Assembly: GCA_022702545.1 (NCBI GenBank)
Contig: JAHRBC010000007.1
Span: 1,674,001-1,738,000, forward strand
DNA from: Phycomyces nitens
Taxonomy: Eukaryota > Mucoromycota > Mucoromycetes > Mucorales > Phycomycetaceae
Length of the DNA stretch: 64,000 nucleotides
Direction: 5' to 3'
Shown: one piece after another, positions 1-10,958 of the stretch
Layout of the letters: each line of letters begins with the position of its first letter
Numbering within the stretch: position 1 is the stretch's first letter
Translations under genes and position numbers: made by a program
The notes under the pieces: generated by a model
What the model was told of the DNA's origin: nothing
Database searches by the model: none
What the model saw: only the letters and a program-made list of their open reading frames with translations

Positions 1-351
1 TGGGCTATCGGATGTCCGTAACCTGCTCAAGAAGTCTGGCGGCGGATTGGCCAATTGGGGCATGCTGGGCGAAGAAGTGATGGACATTGAACCCTTTGAG
101 TAAGTTGATATTGCTATTCAGCAGCACTCATCATCGCTGTAGACAGTACACCCAGACCACTGCCACAACCAGAGCCACGGGAAAGAAACTACAGGTCAGT
201 CATTGATCGATCACTCGAGCCAATCTAATGTTTCTTGATTAGCTTGTTGACGAAGAAACATTTTATTCAATGCGTCATCCAGAACAAGAGGTATGAAAAG
301 ACCATGCCCATTTACTCATTTATGGGATCCCTAACCTCCTCATAGTCCTAG
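1..351 (+). CDS. Partial gene, 3' end: Stf2/SERBP-like small protein
   Basis: The gene is cut by the window start. I infer exons at 2-99, 143-194, 243-290 and 346-351 (TAG 349-351), joined in phase by GT-AG introns with donors GTAAGT, GTCAGT and GTATGA. The visible C-terminal 67 or so residues contain an SGGGLANWGMLGEE motif. That resembles the SGKGNWGxxGDE core of yeast Stf2/Tma10 and related Hyaluronan/mRNA-binding (SERBP-like) proteins, which are small ribosome- or ATP-synthase-associated stress proteins. The tail (VDEETFYSMRHPEQES) is not diagnostic. The gene runs tail-to-tail into VMA22, about 110 bp away. The exon structure is well supported; the family call rests on one short motif and could be wrong. 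Confidence 0.45.
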
Positions 352-462
352 ATGGACCTAGTTCTTGGATCCCATCTCGCAAACACTATGAACACCCTCT
401 TCCTCTTTTAATTACCAAATAAATAAATAAATATAAATATAAATATAAATAAAAAAAATATG

Positions 463-1207
463 CTAGGGTATTGATTGATCCAAAAGCAACTTGTTCTTCT
501 TCTTCTTCAACATCTCGTACTCTTCTTCCAGCAATTTCAGCTCATTCATTCGATTAGCTTGCTCAATCATGCGCATCGTAGCTACATCAGACCCAATAAG
601 CATCCATTCATCCAATACTTTTTTTTTGGCTTACCTGTCTTGAAATGTGTCTGGCTGGTCTGAAGACAAGGCGGCACAAGATACCCAAACCAGCGCAGAG
701 GATCATTGTTTGACCTCTTTGGCTTGCCTGGCTTCTTTTTCTCATTCATTTCATATTCTTCTGGCAGCTCCTGCTCTCTCTCTACTTCAATCCACTCATC
801 CTTTTTAAATCTGGTACTTGTCCTGCGCCGCAGATTGCTCTCGTCTGTTGGTTCTTCTGGGGTGGATATACTAAAGGTGCTGTTTTCAACCTGACTAAGA
901 CAGTTGTTGGAATTAGAGAATATCATCAATCGAGATGGACTTGCATTCGTAACTGGGCCTTCATGCGTTCATCATAGGAGGATTGTGAGACGTTTGTGAA
1001 TCCCATTGAGTATTTGGCTTGGGCAAGATCAAGGAATCCCTTTGGGAATAGATTTGCTTAGTGAAAAATGAGATGCAGATGCAACTGTACCTGTTGAAAG
1101 TCACTGCTGCAGACCTTCCACTCCTGGCCATACTCTTCTAGTTTGGAGAGGTATTGTAATGCCAAATCATCAAGTTGAAGGCAAATCTTTTCAAGTTGTT
1201 GGGTCAT
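463..1207 (-). CDS. VMA22: V-ATPase assembly factor VMA22 (CCDC115-like)
   Basis: The four inferred exons on the minus strand (1207-1091, 1039-954, 894-635, 581-463) give 193 aa. The N-terminus is a coiled coil (LDDLALQYLSKLEEYGQEW). It is followed by GFLDLAQAKYSMG, a charged low-complexity linker rich in E, K and R, the family signature DPLRWFGYLVPPCLQTSQ (about residues 124-141), and a C-terminal helix ending in a lysine run. This order matches CCDC115/Vma22. Vma22 is an ER factor that with Vma12 and Vma21 assembles the V0 sector of the vacuolar proton ATPase. The intron at 895-953 is inferred: it has a weak donor (GTTACG) but a CTAAT branch-like motif and CTTAG acceptor, and it is the only way I found to join the frames. 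The gene diverges from the BRE4-like gene across about 480 bp. Confidence 0.85.
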
Positions 1208-1689
1208 TGGGAATCAGTGAATTATAAAGCAATATGATAACGAATCGTAATGATAACTGTGTATTTTATATAACATACACACTCTAAAATAACAGCCCAA
1301 AAAATTCATCGTCCTCCCTGGACTGTCCTGAAATGGTGTAAATGAATTGAAAATAATAATAATAATATGTGTAATGTTGACCTATAGCAAAAAATAGAAT
1401 AAAATATAATATAATATAAAAAAGACCAATGCAACTGCTACATTTCTTTGGATCTAGTTGGACCTGGCCATCAAACTCCCTTTCTTTTGTGCCTTTGATC
1501 ATAGTCGCCAGAAATCTGTCTTTCTTTTCCCACAAGGCCATGCAAAACCTAATAAGATTCTCAGTGGACAGATCGACTTGTCATAAAAGGAAATTCTGAA
1601 TGCTTGGCGAATTTTTGCCTAAAAATGATTTAAAATATCCATATATGATGTCACATCCATTTCTTACTTCTTTCACTTGTATTCAACAT
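1208..1689. promoter_or_regulatory. Shared divergent intergenic region
   Basis: This stretch separates the starts of VMA22 (-) and the BRE4-like gene (+), so it should contain both promoters. It is AT-rich, with an ATA/TAA microsatellite-like run near 1350-1420. I see no binding site I can name. A short minus-strand open frame at 1284-1541 has no recognisable domain and becomes low complexity, so I do not call it. Confidence 0.4.
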
Positions 1690-4600
1690 ATGGAGAGTTC
1701 GTCTGCTCCAAGACGATTACCACGCAATGCCGCCCTCTCTCCTCCAATCGAGGGCAATGTCTCGCTCTTGTCAAGTTCTCCAATGGAGATTGGCGATGAT
1801 CACTTTCACAAATTTAGCAATCTTCGTCCGAAACACCGTACACCCTCCCTGACAGATGAAACAGAAGTTGTACTGGACGACGGCACCTTGCAGAAACGCA
1901 CAGTATCTCTATCCACACTACCAGAAGCAATGCACTCGGATGCCTATGACCAGGACTGGGAAAGGCAAGTCTTTTTTTTATGAGTACACCAGCAGATCTA
2001 AGCGCAGGCCAACAAATACCAAGCTCTAATCCATGTCTCTTTCTTATACACTCATAATTTGCAAAATACAGCCAGGATTTGCCAGACACCACACCCCTAA
2101 TGGGCCGTCCCAGGAACAGCTACTCGGCCGTGGATCGAACAGGCTCTTCGTCTTCGTCTTCGTCCTCATCAGACAGCGACTCTGATGTGCCCTTTTTCCC
2201 AGCCGAGCGCAGACGTCGTAGCAAACATGATCGCAAGCAGTCAAGCTCAAACCAGGACAACCGGTACTGGAGCCAATTGAAGAGTGGCTTCAAGCGCTTC
2301 AAGAAGCAACTTGTCCTCACTCCTCAGCAACGTCTGGTCCTAAAGTGTTCGTTTGCCTACTTTTTGGCATCTCTATTCACATTTGTACCCAGTCTCAATG
2401 CCTTGATTGGCCACAACCGTACCTCTAGTCATATTGTTGCAACTGCCACCGTCTTCTTTAACCCTGCAAAGACACTCGGAGGCATGGTGGAGGCCGCAAT
2501 GTATGGCTGGGGATACACCCTGTTCGCCCTGACCATTTGTCTGGGATCAATGGCAACCACAGATTTCTTTGTTGATCGGGACCTGTTCACGGTGGCTCAT
2601 CTCATTTCTCTCTTTGTCTGGCTTATCCTGCCCACCTTTTTGGTTTCCTTTCTCAAGGCCCATTGGAACAAACCTCCTGTAGCTACTGGTAAGCATAATT
2701 AACAGCATCTAGAATAAATAAACCAACACTTACACAATGGACATTTTCACTAGCTTCCAGTCTGTTTTTTATTATCCTCTTTATCGTGGTCGTTAGAGAA
2801 GGATCGGCCAACAAGGGTGATTTCGATACGACTCGAATCCAGCAGATTACCTCTGCAGTGGCCACTGGTACTCTGATCACCGTAACCTGCTGCATTGTCT
2901 TTTGGCCAGTCTCAGCAGCCAAGAAGCTAAAGTAAGTTCCAAAACCAATCGATGGCTATACTAAAGCACTGTTGTGTTTAGAAATGATCTCGAAGCCACA
3001 TTAAAGTCATATAGTGTGTTGCTTAAATTGCTCACAAAAACGTTTTTGCTCGATGACGATCTTCCGGAATTCACTGCCAATCGCACATTGCACGCTGCCA
3101 TTGAGTCTCACCGAACGAGTTTCACAGCTCTCCAAAAATCACTTAAAGAAGCTAAACTGGAATCTTTGTGGAACAGTGAGATGCGAGGAAGAGGTGATGA
3201 ATACGACAAGGTGATAAAGAGCATGCAACGTCTGGCTCAGCATGTTGGTGGACTACGCAGTTCATGTGGTCTTCAGTTTGAAGTCATGGGTGTCAAGACT
3301 ACCAACCGAAGAAACCTCTACAGAAGCGCTCAGCAGTCAGAGTCATCTTGGAACATCAGGGCAGGCTATCGACGAAGAAAACTAGAGCATGAGATGCGAC
3401 GTCAGAGGACATCAATGTCGTATGTTGCAGACGACGAGCACAATGTAAACGACGATATTCCGTCTGTTTTCCGCTCAAACTCTGGTCTAAGTGATCCTCA
3501 CTCGTCTTCCCGTTCGATTCTGGCCTCGGGCGACGAAGAGGCTGCTAATGAAAGCCGGTCTCTCATCGAGTTTATCCAGACCATTAGACAGCCCCTAAAG
3601 TCACTTGCTTACACATGTAAGCAGACGATTCTTCACCTCAAGACAAATTTCGGGGCCCCTGCAGCCACGGTAGACAACAGAAATAAGATTGGTCCTGATT
3701 TCAAGACTCTCAAGGACAATCTTGTAAAGGCCATCGCTCTATTCGAAGTCTCCCAAAAGGAAGCCGTTCGTCGCCTGCATGCTCACCGCCTTCGCAGATT
3801 GAGATCAGACTCGTCTCAGGATGATTTTGTGCCTGGAGATGAAGTGTTTCTGGTCTATTTCTTTGTGTTTAATATGATGGAGTTTGCACGCGAACTGATC
3901 TGTCTGACCGAGGCTGTGGAGGCCCTATTGGACGAGACTACAAAAGAGAGCATCTGGACATGGCTCATGTTCTGGCGTAGACCTAAAGGTAAGCCAACCA
4001 AAGCAAAGTGCGGTATACTAAACCATACATTAGAGACCTCTAGGTCAGGAAGAAGACTTTCCTTGACCGGTTTTACTCCCAATGAACGCAACACCACCAA
4101 CACCTTGCACACCCCTACACCCACAACAAAGTGGCGTAAATTCTTTATTCAGATCTGGGTCACCTTTTCGCTTTTCAAACTTCAAAAGGTTCGGTATGCC
4201 ACAAAGGCTGCCATAGCCGCTACTCTTTTAGCCGCACCTGCCTTTTTGAGCTCAACAGGTCCTGGGTTCCGTGAATGGCGCATGGAATGGGCCCTCATCA
4301 CAGCAAGTATCCTTAAAAAATAATAATAATACGCATTTTGATGATAATGATGATTCTCATGCTCTGTGTACTGTTTAGCTTATGGTTGTCATGACACCTA
4401 CTGTAGGAGGAACCAACCTGGTGGCTGTGTACCGTATCTTTTCAACCATCCTCGGCTGTTTCTCGGCAATGATCCTTTACTTGATCTTCCCGGGTGACAA
4501 TATCATCTTGCCTGTCGTTACTTGGCTATTCTCTGTCCCCAATTTCTGGCTAATCTTGAACCACAAGCACGGAAAGTTTGGCCAGTTTACTCTCTTGGCT

Positions 4601-5601
4601 TACAATCTTGTCATGCTGAACAAGTTCAACGACAGAAATGAAAACACTATCGAGGTCTCTAAATTGGCCCTTCAGCGCTGTCTGGCAATCTTGGCCGGTG
4701 TGGCATTTGGTCTCATTACCACTGCGTATATCTGGCCCTATGAAGCACGCGTTGAGCTTCGTAAAGGTCTTTCGGATTTCTTGCTTCGACTTGCCTGGCT
4801 ATACCAAAAACTGGTTTCTCTGTATTCAGAGACATCTGACAATGTTCAGCACAACCAAGAGATTGCTGCCGCTACCCTCCAGCATGTCCAGCAATTAGGC
4901 AGACAAGCCTCAGACACCCAGTGGCTGACGGCCGAGGCTCAAAGACGTCTGGCCACCCAGAGTTTTATGGATCTAGAACTCGGCTTACAAAGAGCTCTTT
5001 TGGATCTTCAGGAACTGCTGGCCCAGACCCCCAACGAACCACGTCTCAAGGGCCCATTTCCTGCCGATACCTACAGAACCATCTTGGGATCCTGTCAAAA
5101 TATTGTCGACAAGTTCCTTTCCATGCGAACAGTTGTACTCAAGGATGCTTGGTATGAAGAGGTCCAGAGAAACTTTATCATGCCAGCCAATCAAGAAAGA
5201 CGTGAGATGGTTGGGAATGTCCTGTTGTACTTTTATCTCTTGGCATCTGCTCTGAGACTCAAGACCCCAATGCCACCATACTTTCCACCTGCTCGCAAAG
5301 CATGGCAGTCTCTGTTGGTCAGACTGCGTGAAATGCCAGTGGTACGGTCAGAACAGACGTTAGAAAAGGACAATGTATACATGTTTTACTATGCATATGT
5401 CACCATGATGGAAGATATCATTCGTGAACTTGACAAGGTAAGCACCATTTATTTGGTTGGATTTGTAAAAAGGAATTGACCATTATTATTTTTTATTTGT
5501 TTAATTAGCTTGGGGATAACATGACTCAGTTGTTTGGCTCACTTGTACCTGGAGATCAGTGGGAGCGTTTGTTTGAATCTTGGGATACTGAACATGCCTA
5601 A
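1690..5601 (+). CDS. BRE4/ArAE_2-type 12-TM membrane protein (DUF2421 family)
   Basis: Seven inferred exons (1690-1964, 2072-2688, 2754-2931, 2982-3988, 4034-4302, 4379-5437, 5509-5601) sum to 3498 nt, 1165 aa. The N-terminus is hydrophilic (Ser/Asp-rich, then KRFKKQ). A hydrophobic block of about six helices follows (residues 120-345), then a long soluble middle region, a second block of about five to six helices starting near residue 770 (ATKAAIAATLLAAPAFL, MTPTVGGTNLVAVYRIF), and a cytosolic C-terminal domain. This is the layout of fungal FUSC-like proteins (ArAE_2_N plus DUF2421) such as yeast Bre4, linked to brefeldin A sensitivity and possibly aromatic-acid export; the real substrate is unknown. 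I prefer ATG 1690; an upstream in-frame ATG lies at 1600. Introns at 1965-2071 and 4303-4378 have GC donors (GCAAGT); nearby GT donors break the frame. Confidence 0.88.
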
Positions 5602-6075
5602 TTTTCAACCTCTGTATTAATCTTGGTTTCTTGCAAAGGCTAATCTACAAAAAGAAAAAGAAAATATGATTTCTCCTCTTTATATCAATATCGCATATTG
5701 ATGGTATTCCCATGTATGAATAGTACATTTGATGTGCAATTATATTTTCCACATCAAGTTGCAGAAGAAGAAAAAAGTTTATTTTATATTAATATTAATA
5801 CTTTCAATTGTAATTAAAAAAAACACGCACACACACACAGTACAATATTCTTGGGTTATAATAATTATACGATTGTTTGCCTTGTCTTTGCAGAAAAACG
5901 GATAGCTCAAGTGCATTTGGAAACATGACAAGAGTATTCAAAAGTGTATATTTTATTAAACGTATATTATCTTTGGTTGCTGCTGTAAATACAAAGTTAT
6001 CTAAATGTAAGAATAAAAAAAAGTGCAAATGATTGTAATATAGAGTGGGCCTCTTTGATAAACTCTTTGGATACA

Positions 6076-7571
6076 TTAGCGTTTTCGCTTTATTTCAGAA
6101 TAGTTTCTAATGCGTCGAGATTGGTGCTGGCGGATAACTGCGTGTGCGTACCATAGATCAATGATATCCTAAGCTCAACTGTTAATTAATGTACGATACA
6201 ATATCATGTTTACATACAGCTCCAATGACCAAGAGACATCCGCCTAGAATGGTACGGTGGAATGGTGCCGGGAAATAGCGTTTTACAGGCTTAAAGTGCG
6301 TTAATAAGCTAAATGAAGACATTCATTAAAATGAGGTCTGGTACGTTTGGTGGTCTTTAAACTTGCCTTCCGACTGCGGAGCCTGCAAAGGGAAGTAATA
6401 GGGCACACATGGATGACAGCAATATGTCTGGCATTCTGCGTGTCTGGATCTCATCGATTTGAACGTCATTTGGAGCCTGGGTTCCTGAACGAGACTCATC
6501 GGTGCTCTGTCGGCTGCCTGACGATGTCCGCGACACAGAGGATTGAGAAGAGTTGGATCTAGCCATTGATTTACGCACAACTAGTCTGTGCAAGGAGTTC
6601 CTGACAGACACATAAAACATTCTATTCAAACGGTCAGACTGACTATCAATCATTTGGCAAATCAAGTCAGTCTACTCTGATGATATACCTAACTACAGGA
6701 TAAGCAATCATGGTATCAAGGATCGATGGTGGCCAGTTAAGCGCAGGTCGTCTATAGGTTCTTGTCGCCATACTAATAAATGTGAATCCAATGAATGGAT
6801 ATACATTTGCAAACGGAAAGATCGAGGTCAAGAGTGTGGCAGGGATCAAGGGAAGTCCAATCCATGCTCTCCATGTCCATTGTGCCGGATTTCCTATCAG
6901 ATGCTCACTATCCTTGGGACCCATGATAGTAACCACCGTAAATGCTCCAATAGTTGTTGCTGCGATAATAGTTGAGCACCCAATAGTGAATCCAAAGAAG
7001 TAAGGTGCGATAGTAGACAGTGCCCGTTCTCCGAGTGTTATGACAATGTATGAAATACTAGTTTTTTGGTGGAATGAATAAGGAAAAGCACATTGTGGGC
7101 AGATCACCTAAGCAAGCAAGGGCGATCACCAATGAGATCATGGTTCTCTCATCGTCTGGTCCTTTTGTTTACCTCCTTTAGGGGTTCATTCTTTTGACTT
7201 TCAAGCATCCAGCGTAAAAGACATTTTTCGTGTGAGATCAAGGAACATTGACAAGGATTAACCCAGACGCCTTCTGAATCGCCATCTTCTCCAAAGCAGA
7301 TCCAGCATCGTCGTTCGTTATCCTCTGACTCGGGGTAGGTGTGCTGAATTGTTGATTGTGAAGGAATGATGGTTTGGTCATTAAATGATGTTTCTGATTT
7401 CACATTGTCTAATCCAAAAGAAGATATATTTGGAGAGGAAGATGATCTCGGGTCTACGGATGATAGACTTTCTTGGGTCTCAATATTATTGATTTCAGAG
7501 TTTGAAAAAGGATCCAGATATTGTCCAGAGGACTCTGTGTATAAATGATTCGTAGACTTGAAATGAGACAT
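6076..7571 (-). CDS. MARCH5-like RING-CH E3 ubiquitin ligase
   Basis: Five inferred minus-strand exons (7571-7173, 7107-6689, 6642-6367, 6308-6218, 6168-6076) give 425 aa. After a Ser-rich N-terminus of about 85 residues comes a RING-CH finger with zinc ligands C89, C92, C107, C109, H114, C117, C136 and C139 (C4HC3). The region behind it has about four hydrophobic helices with motifs seen in animal MARCH5: GAFTVVTIMG, WIGLPLIPATLL, ALLLPFAGSAVG and FHRTILGG, and a basic tail with RRIRNYSE. MARCH5 is a mitochondrial outer-membrane E3 ligase controlling fission factors and protein quality; location here is inferred from homology. A Ser-rich insert (around residues 285-325, ARSNSSQSSVSRTSSGS) is not in the animal protein. 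The intron at 6309-6366 uses a GC donor. The gene converges on the BRE4-like gene. Confidence 0.85.
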
Positions 7572-8786
7572 GAGTAAAAGGATTAGAGCTCAGGGTATTT
7601 TTCCAAGGCGCTCTTATTTATTAATTGTGACGTATCCTGACATGAAAGGTGAATGTCACATGTATCTCTAAAAGACATTCGTTTACTTGGCCAAGAAGAT
7701 TGGGGCAGGAGAGCTCGAGATATCAGTGGCAATTGTGAATGCAATTATATGATGATTTTTCTTTGAATTTGGTAGCAAAGTTTTAGCAAGAGTAGATCCA
7801 GGATATGCGGGATTCTTATGTACTTTAGTCTGGTTGATAGGACAGGGAATCAGTAATGGTCATTTATATCAATGTGTATTCCAAAAAGTGGCAATTGACT
7901 ATAGAGAGCTAGATATGATCCAAGTTGCATATTTTAAGCTATTCAATGTATACAAGTATTTTATAGTTTCACGTACCCTTTTCTAGCCATTATTAATATT
8001 GAATACAATTCAATGCAATTTATTTGTACCCAAGCAATAGTCGAGATCAATTGTGGTTTGGCCATTGTTGTAGGTACACGACAATGCAGAAGCGACACTC
8101 TTGTGTATTTTTTTATTTATTTATAATCTTCCTCACCCAAAATACTCGCATAGAATAAAATAGCGGTTATGATACAGATATGCCTTGAATTCTACAATGT
8201 CAACTACCGGCAGTACTTGGTAGTATATAGACAATTAGACTCAATGGAGCAAACTTGTGACTGAGTGTAAAGCTCTTCAAGGGCATCGGCTGATTAGAAC
8301 ACTAAGAATATCTTTACTGTATCAGAATATTAGAACAGTATTGCATAATACCTACTAATTGACATTTGGGCACGTTCCTTGAACTCACAAGGCATAGTAT
8401 AAACAGCGATCCAAGGGAGGGGGGCACGAATCCAGCTGGTAAGGAGCCAAGACGACTGCGGGCCGGACGATTTTTTTTGTCTATCTTTCTGACGTCCAGC
8501 TTGGATATCTTTGAGACGATATCTCTCATTTTGTTATAAGTTCTCTCCCCAATATACCTCTCCTACATAGGAAGTAAGATCTGTTTTGGGCAATTCAATA
8601 AATCTTGTCTCTTTTTTTTTAAAAAAAAAATAGGGGGCAGCATTATACAAGACCAAATGCCTAGACGCGAGCTAGACAAAAGCCAACTAGTCACACTCAA
8701 GTTATTTGCTAGAACAGTGAAAATATTTTAACATCCTGTACTTTATAGGTGTTCCCTAAGATTGACGCTTTTCTCTCGTACATGAC
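7572..8786. other. Intergenic, no gene recognised
   Basis: This region contains the likely promoter of the MARCH5-like gene at its left end. The rest is AT-rich DNA with a homopolymer run near 8610-8632. The short open frame at 8314-8529 (-) matches nothing I know. The region ends where the first 242-bp LTR-like repeat begins. Confidence 0.5.
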
Positions 8787-9028
8787 TGTGGTATACACAC
8801 CACAGTTGAGTGAAATACTGACTCCACAACCGACACCTGGTTCCTCTTTGCTAATGACCATAGCAAGTCGACATCCCAGGAGCAGTTAAACACCAGGAAC
8901 ACGTACACTTCACACTACAGCAGTTATAACTGACCATTACACAATAGAGATTAATAAAACAAGGGAACTGGAATAATAACTATATAAACCACCACAATAT
9001 TCTTTCTTCAATAAATAACACTCTCACA
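8787..9028 (+). repeat. LTR-like repeat H1 (242 bp)
   Basis: TG...CA-bounded block. Reverse-complement copies of the same length occur at 13435-13676 and 15626-15867; truncated or degraded relatives lie near 11220-11420, 15868-16003 and 18200-18240. H1 and the 15626-15867 copy are nearly identical, whereas 13435-13676 differs from them at roughly 20 positions. Confidence 0.7.
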
Positions 9029-10383
9029 GTATTCTTATTTCCCTAAAAGATACCAACAAACCAATATACCTCAGGTGGAAAGTATCGATAATTACAAGTT
9101 TAGTATGAAAGTATTGAGCAATTGTAAGTGTGATGACCAGTTCTGACATTCTCCAATAAATTCTACAATACATACCATTCTCATTTTATATCGATTATTA
9201 TATAGCTTTACATTCTTCTCTATCAGTATAAATACCTTTAACAATTCACGTAATAAACGATACTCAATTATCTTTGTTTCTACCCAACTCTTCCTGTTCA
9301 CTCTGACTTTGGTTTTCTTGTCTTGCCTTATAAAAGCGCCTAAAATCCTTGCCAGTCTTCCTCCCTTGTCTTGTTCCATCAAGGCCTTACAGTAAGCTCT
9401 GTCGAGACCTTTAAATGAAAAAAGCATGTTTTTGGATTGATCTTATTCTTCACATATACAAGCAATTGACCAAAGAGTATATAATAAAGACAAGACCTTT
9501 ATTTAGTATGGGATAGGTCCACTTTATACTTTCCTGATATATAACAATATATTATCTAGGAAAAAAAAACAATGATTATCCACTCTTTGGTTAGAGCCTT
9601 TCTAAGCTGATTTAGTATTGTATGGAATTAAAAAAAGAAACCGGTCATTCTATAGACCTTTATATATTAAATGAATATTTTAGTTTTTCTATCTAGTTGA
9701 CTTTACTTGGATATCAAATAGACCTTTCTACTGGCAAAGACATTTGTAAAAAGATGGTTTTTTGCATTTACTTTTGTTTAGCCTTGTCCGGGTCATTATT
9801 ATATTCTATTGTTGCTTACACAAATATCTTGATACACTACTTTTTGTTCTTCTTGTTATTATTTTGCCAATTTGTCTATTTTCTTAATAATACCTTTATA
9901 TTTTTCTATCCTTGGCTTTTGATGAGTCAATAGCATCAACTAGACTGGTATTGTAGCCAAGGCTGTAAATAGTTTTATAGAAAAGACAAGAATGAAAAAT
10001 GGTTGTTGAGCCTCTCTGTCCCCTCTTTTTATAAATTCTCTATTATTCTAGATATACTTTGGTGCTTTTTGTTGCGCATTTGCTGATTGCAAGAGATTGA
10101 TTCAGTAGATTGTGTACATTACAGCCAAATACTCTTTATGTTGATATATTTAAAATTTAGTAAGAACAGCAGTAGGAGAAAAAGAAGAAGAAGAAAAGGC
10201 GATTGAATTAAAATGAGATTTAGTGATTAGCTCTACAGATGTAAAGAATCTATTATCTCGAGTGATGGGCACATCATTTTGATAAAAAAATACCCAGCAG
10301 ACACTATAGACATTATTACCATAAAAGGCAAGCAAAGAGTTGCATGTATTTCTTAATTTTCTATATACTGGTAATACTGGTGT

Positions 10384-10660
10384 ATGACTAGGTTGGTTAG
10401 GATGTTGGATTTTCAATGTCCAGGTCGTGGGTTCGATTCCGGGCGTGGACATTGTATTTTCAATGTCCATGTCCGGGGTTCGAACCCAAACGCTGGCTTT
10501 GGGAAAATGAATACGTCCGTTCCGACTGGGTTTATATACTGGGGCAGTACCTGGGACTTTGGCTAAGTCTCAGCTTGGACTTCGGTGGCCGCGGGGATTC
10601 CAATCTACCAAGCTTAGCTTGGTAGAGTACTGTTGCATTTTTTTTTTATTTTTATTTTTT
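10384..10660 (+). repeat. tRNA-like head with tail: SINE-like element
   Basis: The block begins with an A-box-like GACTAGGTTGGTTAGGATG, has an anticodon-arm-like TGGAT/GTCCA stem and B-box-like GGGTTCGATTCC, and is followed by a second B-box-like GGGGTTCGAACCC. Downstream is unrelated sequence with a small hairpin (CTACCAAGC/GCTTGGTAG) and a T-rich end. The T stem is poorly paired, so this is not a functional tRNA. Its mirror copy is at about 13990-14270. Confidence 0.5.
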
Positions 10661-10958
10661 TGTCGTTTTGGATCTGTATTGTTCTTCCAATGCTATAATA
10701 CACCCAATATTGGCCAAACCCACTGGGAGTCATAAATGAGGATAAAATGATAGATTATTTTTTATTCAATGAAATATTGTCCTCTTTTATATCTTTTCTG
10801 AACCTACTCAGCCATCATAAGTGTCTGACACTTTGGTGGCCTCAAAGATTCTAATCTACTTAGAAGGAGAGCTTAGTAGACTACTACTATTTTTTAATTT
10901 TTCAAATTTATTTATTAGGGGGTTTCATTGATTTTATTTTTCCAAGTTTTATCTATTG

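Larger units (their letters stand above)
8787..10958 (+). repeat. Left arm of a 2.17 kb inverted repeat (non-coding LTR-type element)
   Basis: This arm reads as the near-exact reverse complement of 13697-15867. It opens with a 242-bp LTR-like block (8787-9028; starts TGTGGTATACACACCACA, ends CACTCTCACA), then about 1.9 kb of AT-rich DNA. A 111-codon minus-strand frame (9092-9427) and a plus-strand frame (9697-9933) are kept in both arms, but neither has a known domain. A tRNA-like/SINE-like block sits at about 10384-10660, with an associated repeat at 10662-10825. No gag or pol is visible, so it resembles a LARD/TRIM-type derivative. The inner boundary is where the arms stop matching (CTATTG then A versus G). 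Confidence 0.75.

Noticed and set aside
1284..1541. 85-codon minus-strand ORF upstream of VMA22
   Set aside because: It turns into Tyr/Phe-rich low-complexity read-through of AT-rich DNA, has no known domain and lies in a divergent promoter region.
10384..10460. Possible tRNA with UCA anticodon (Sec or suppressor)
   Set aside because: The anticodon arm folds but the T stem and acceptor do not pair, and the same block is repeated in a transposon-like arm; a SINE head is more likely.
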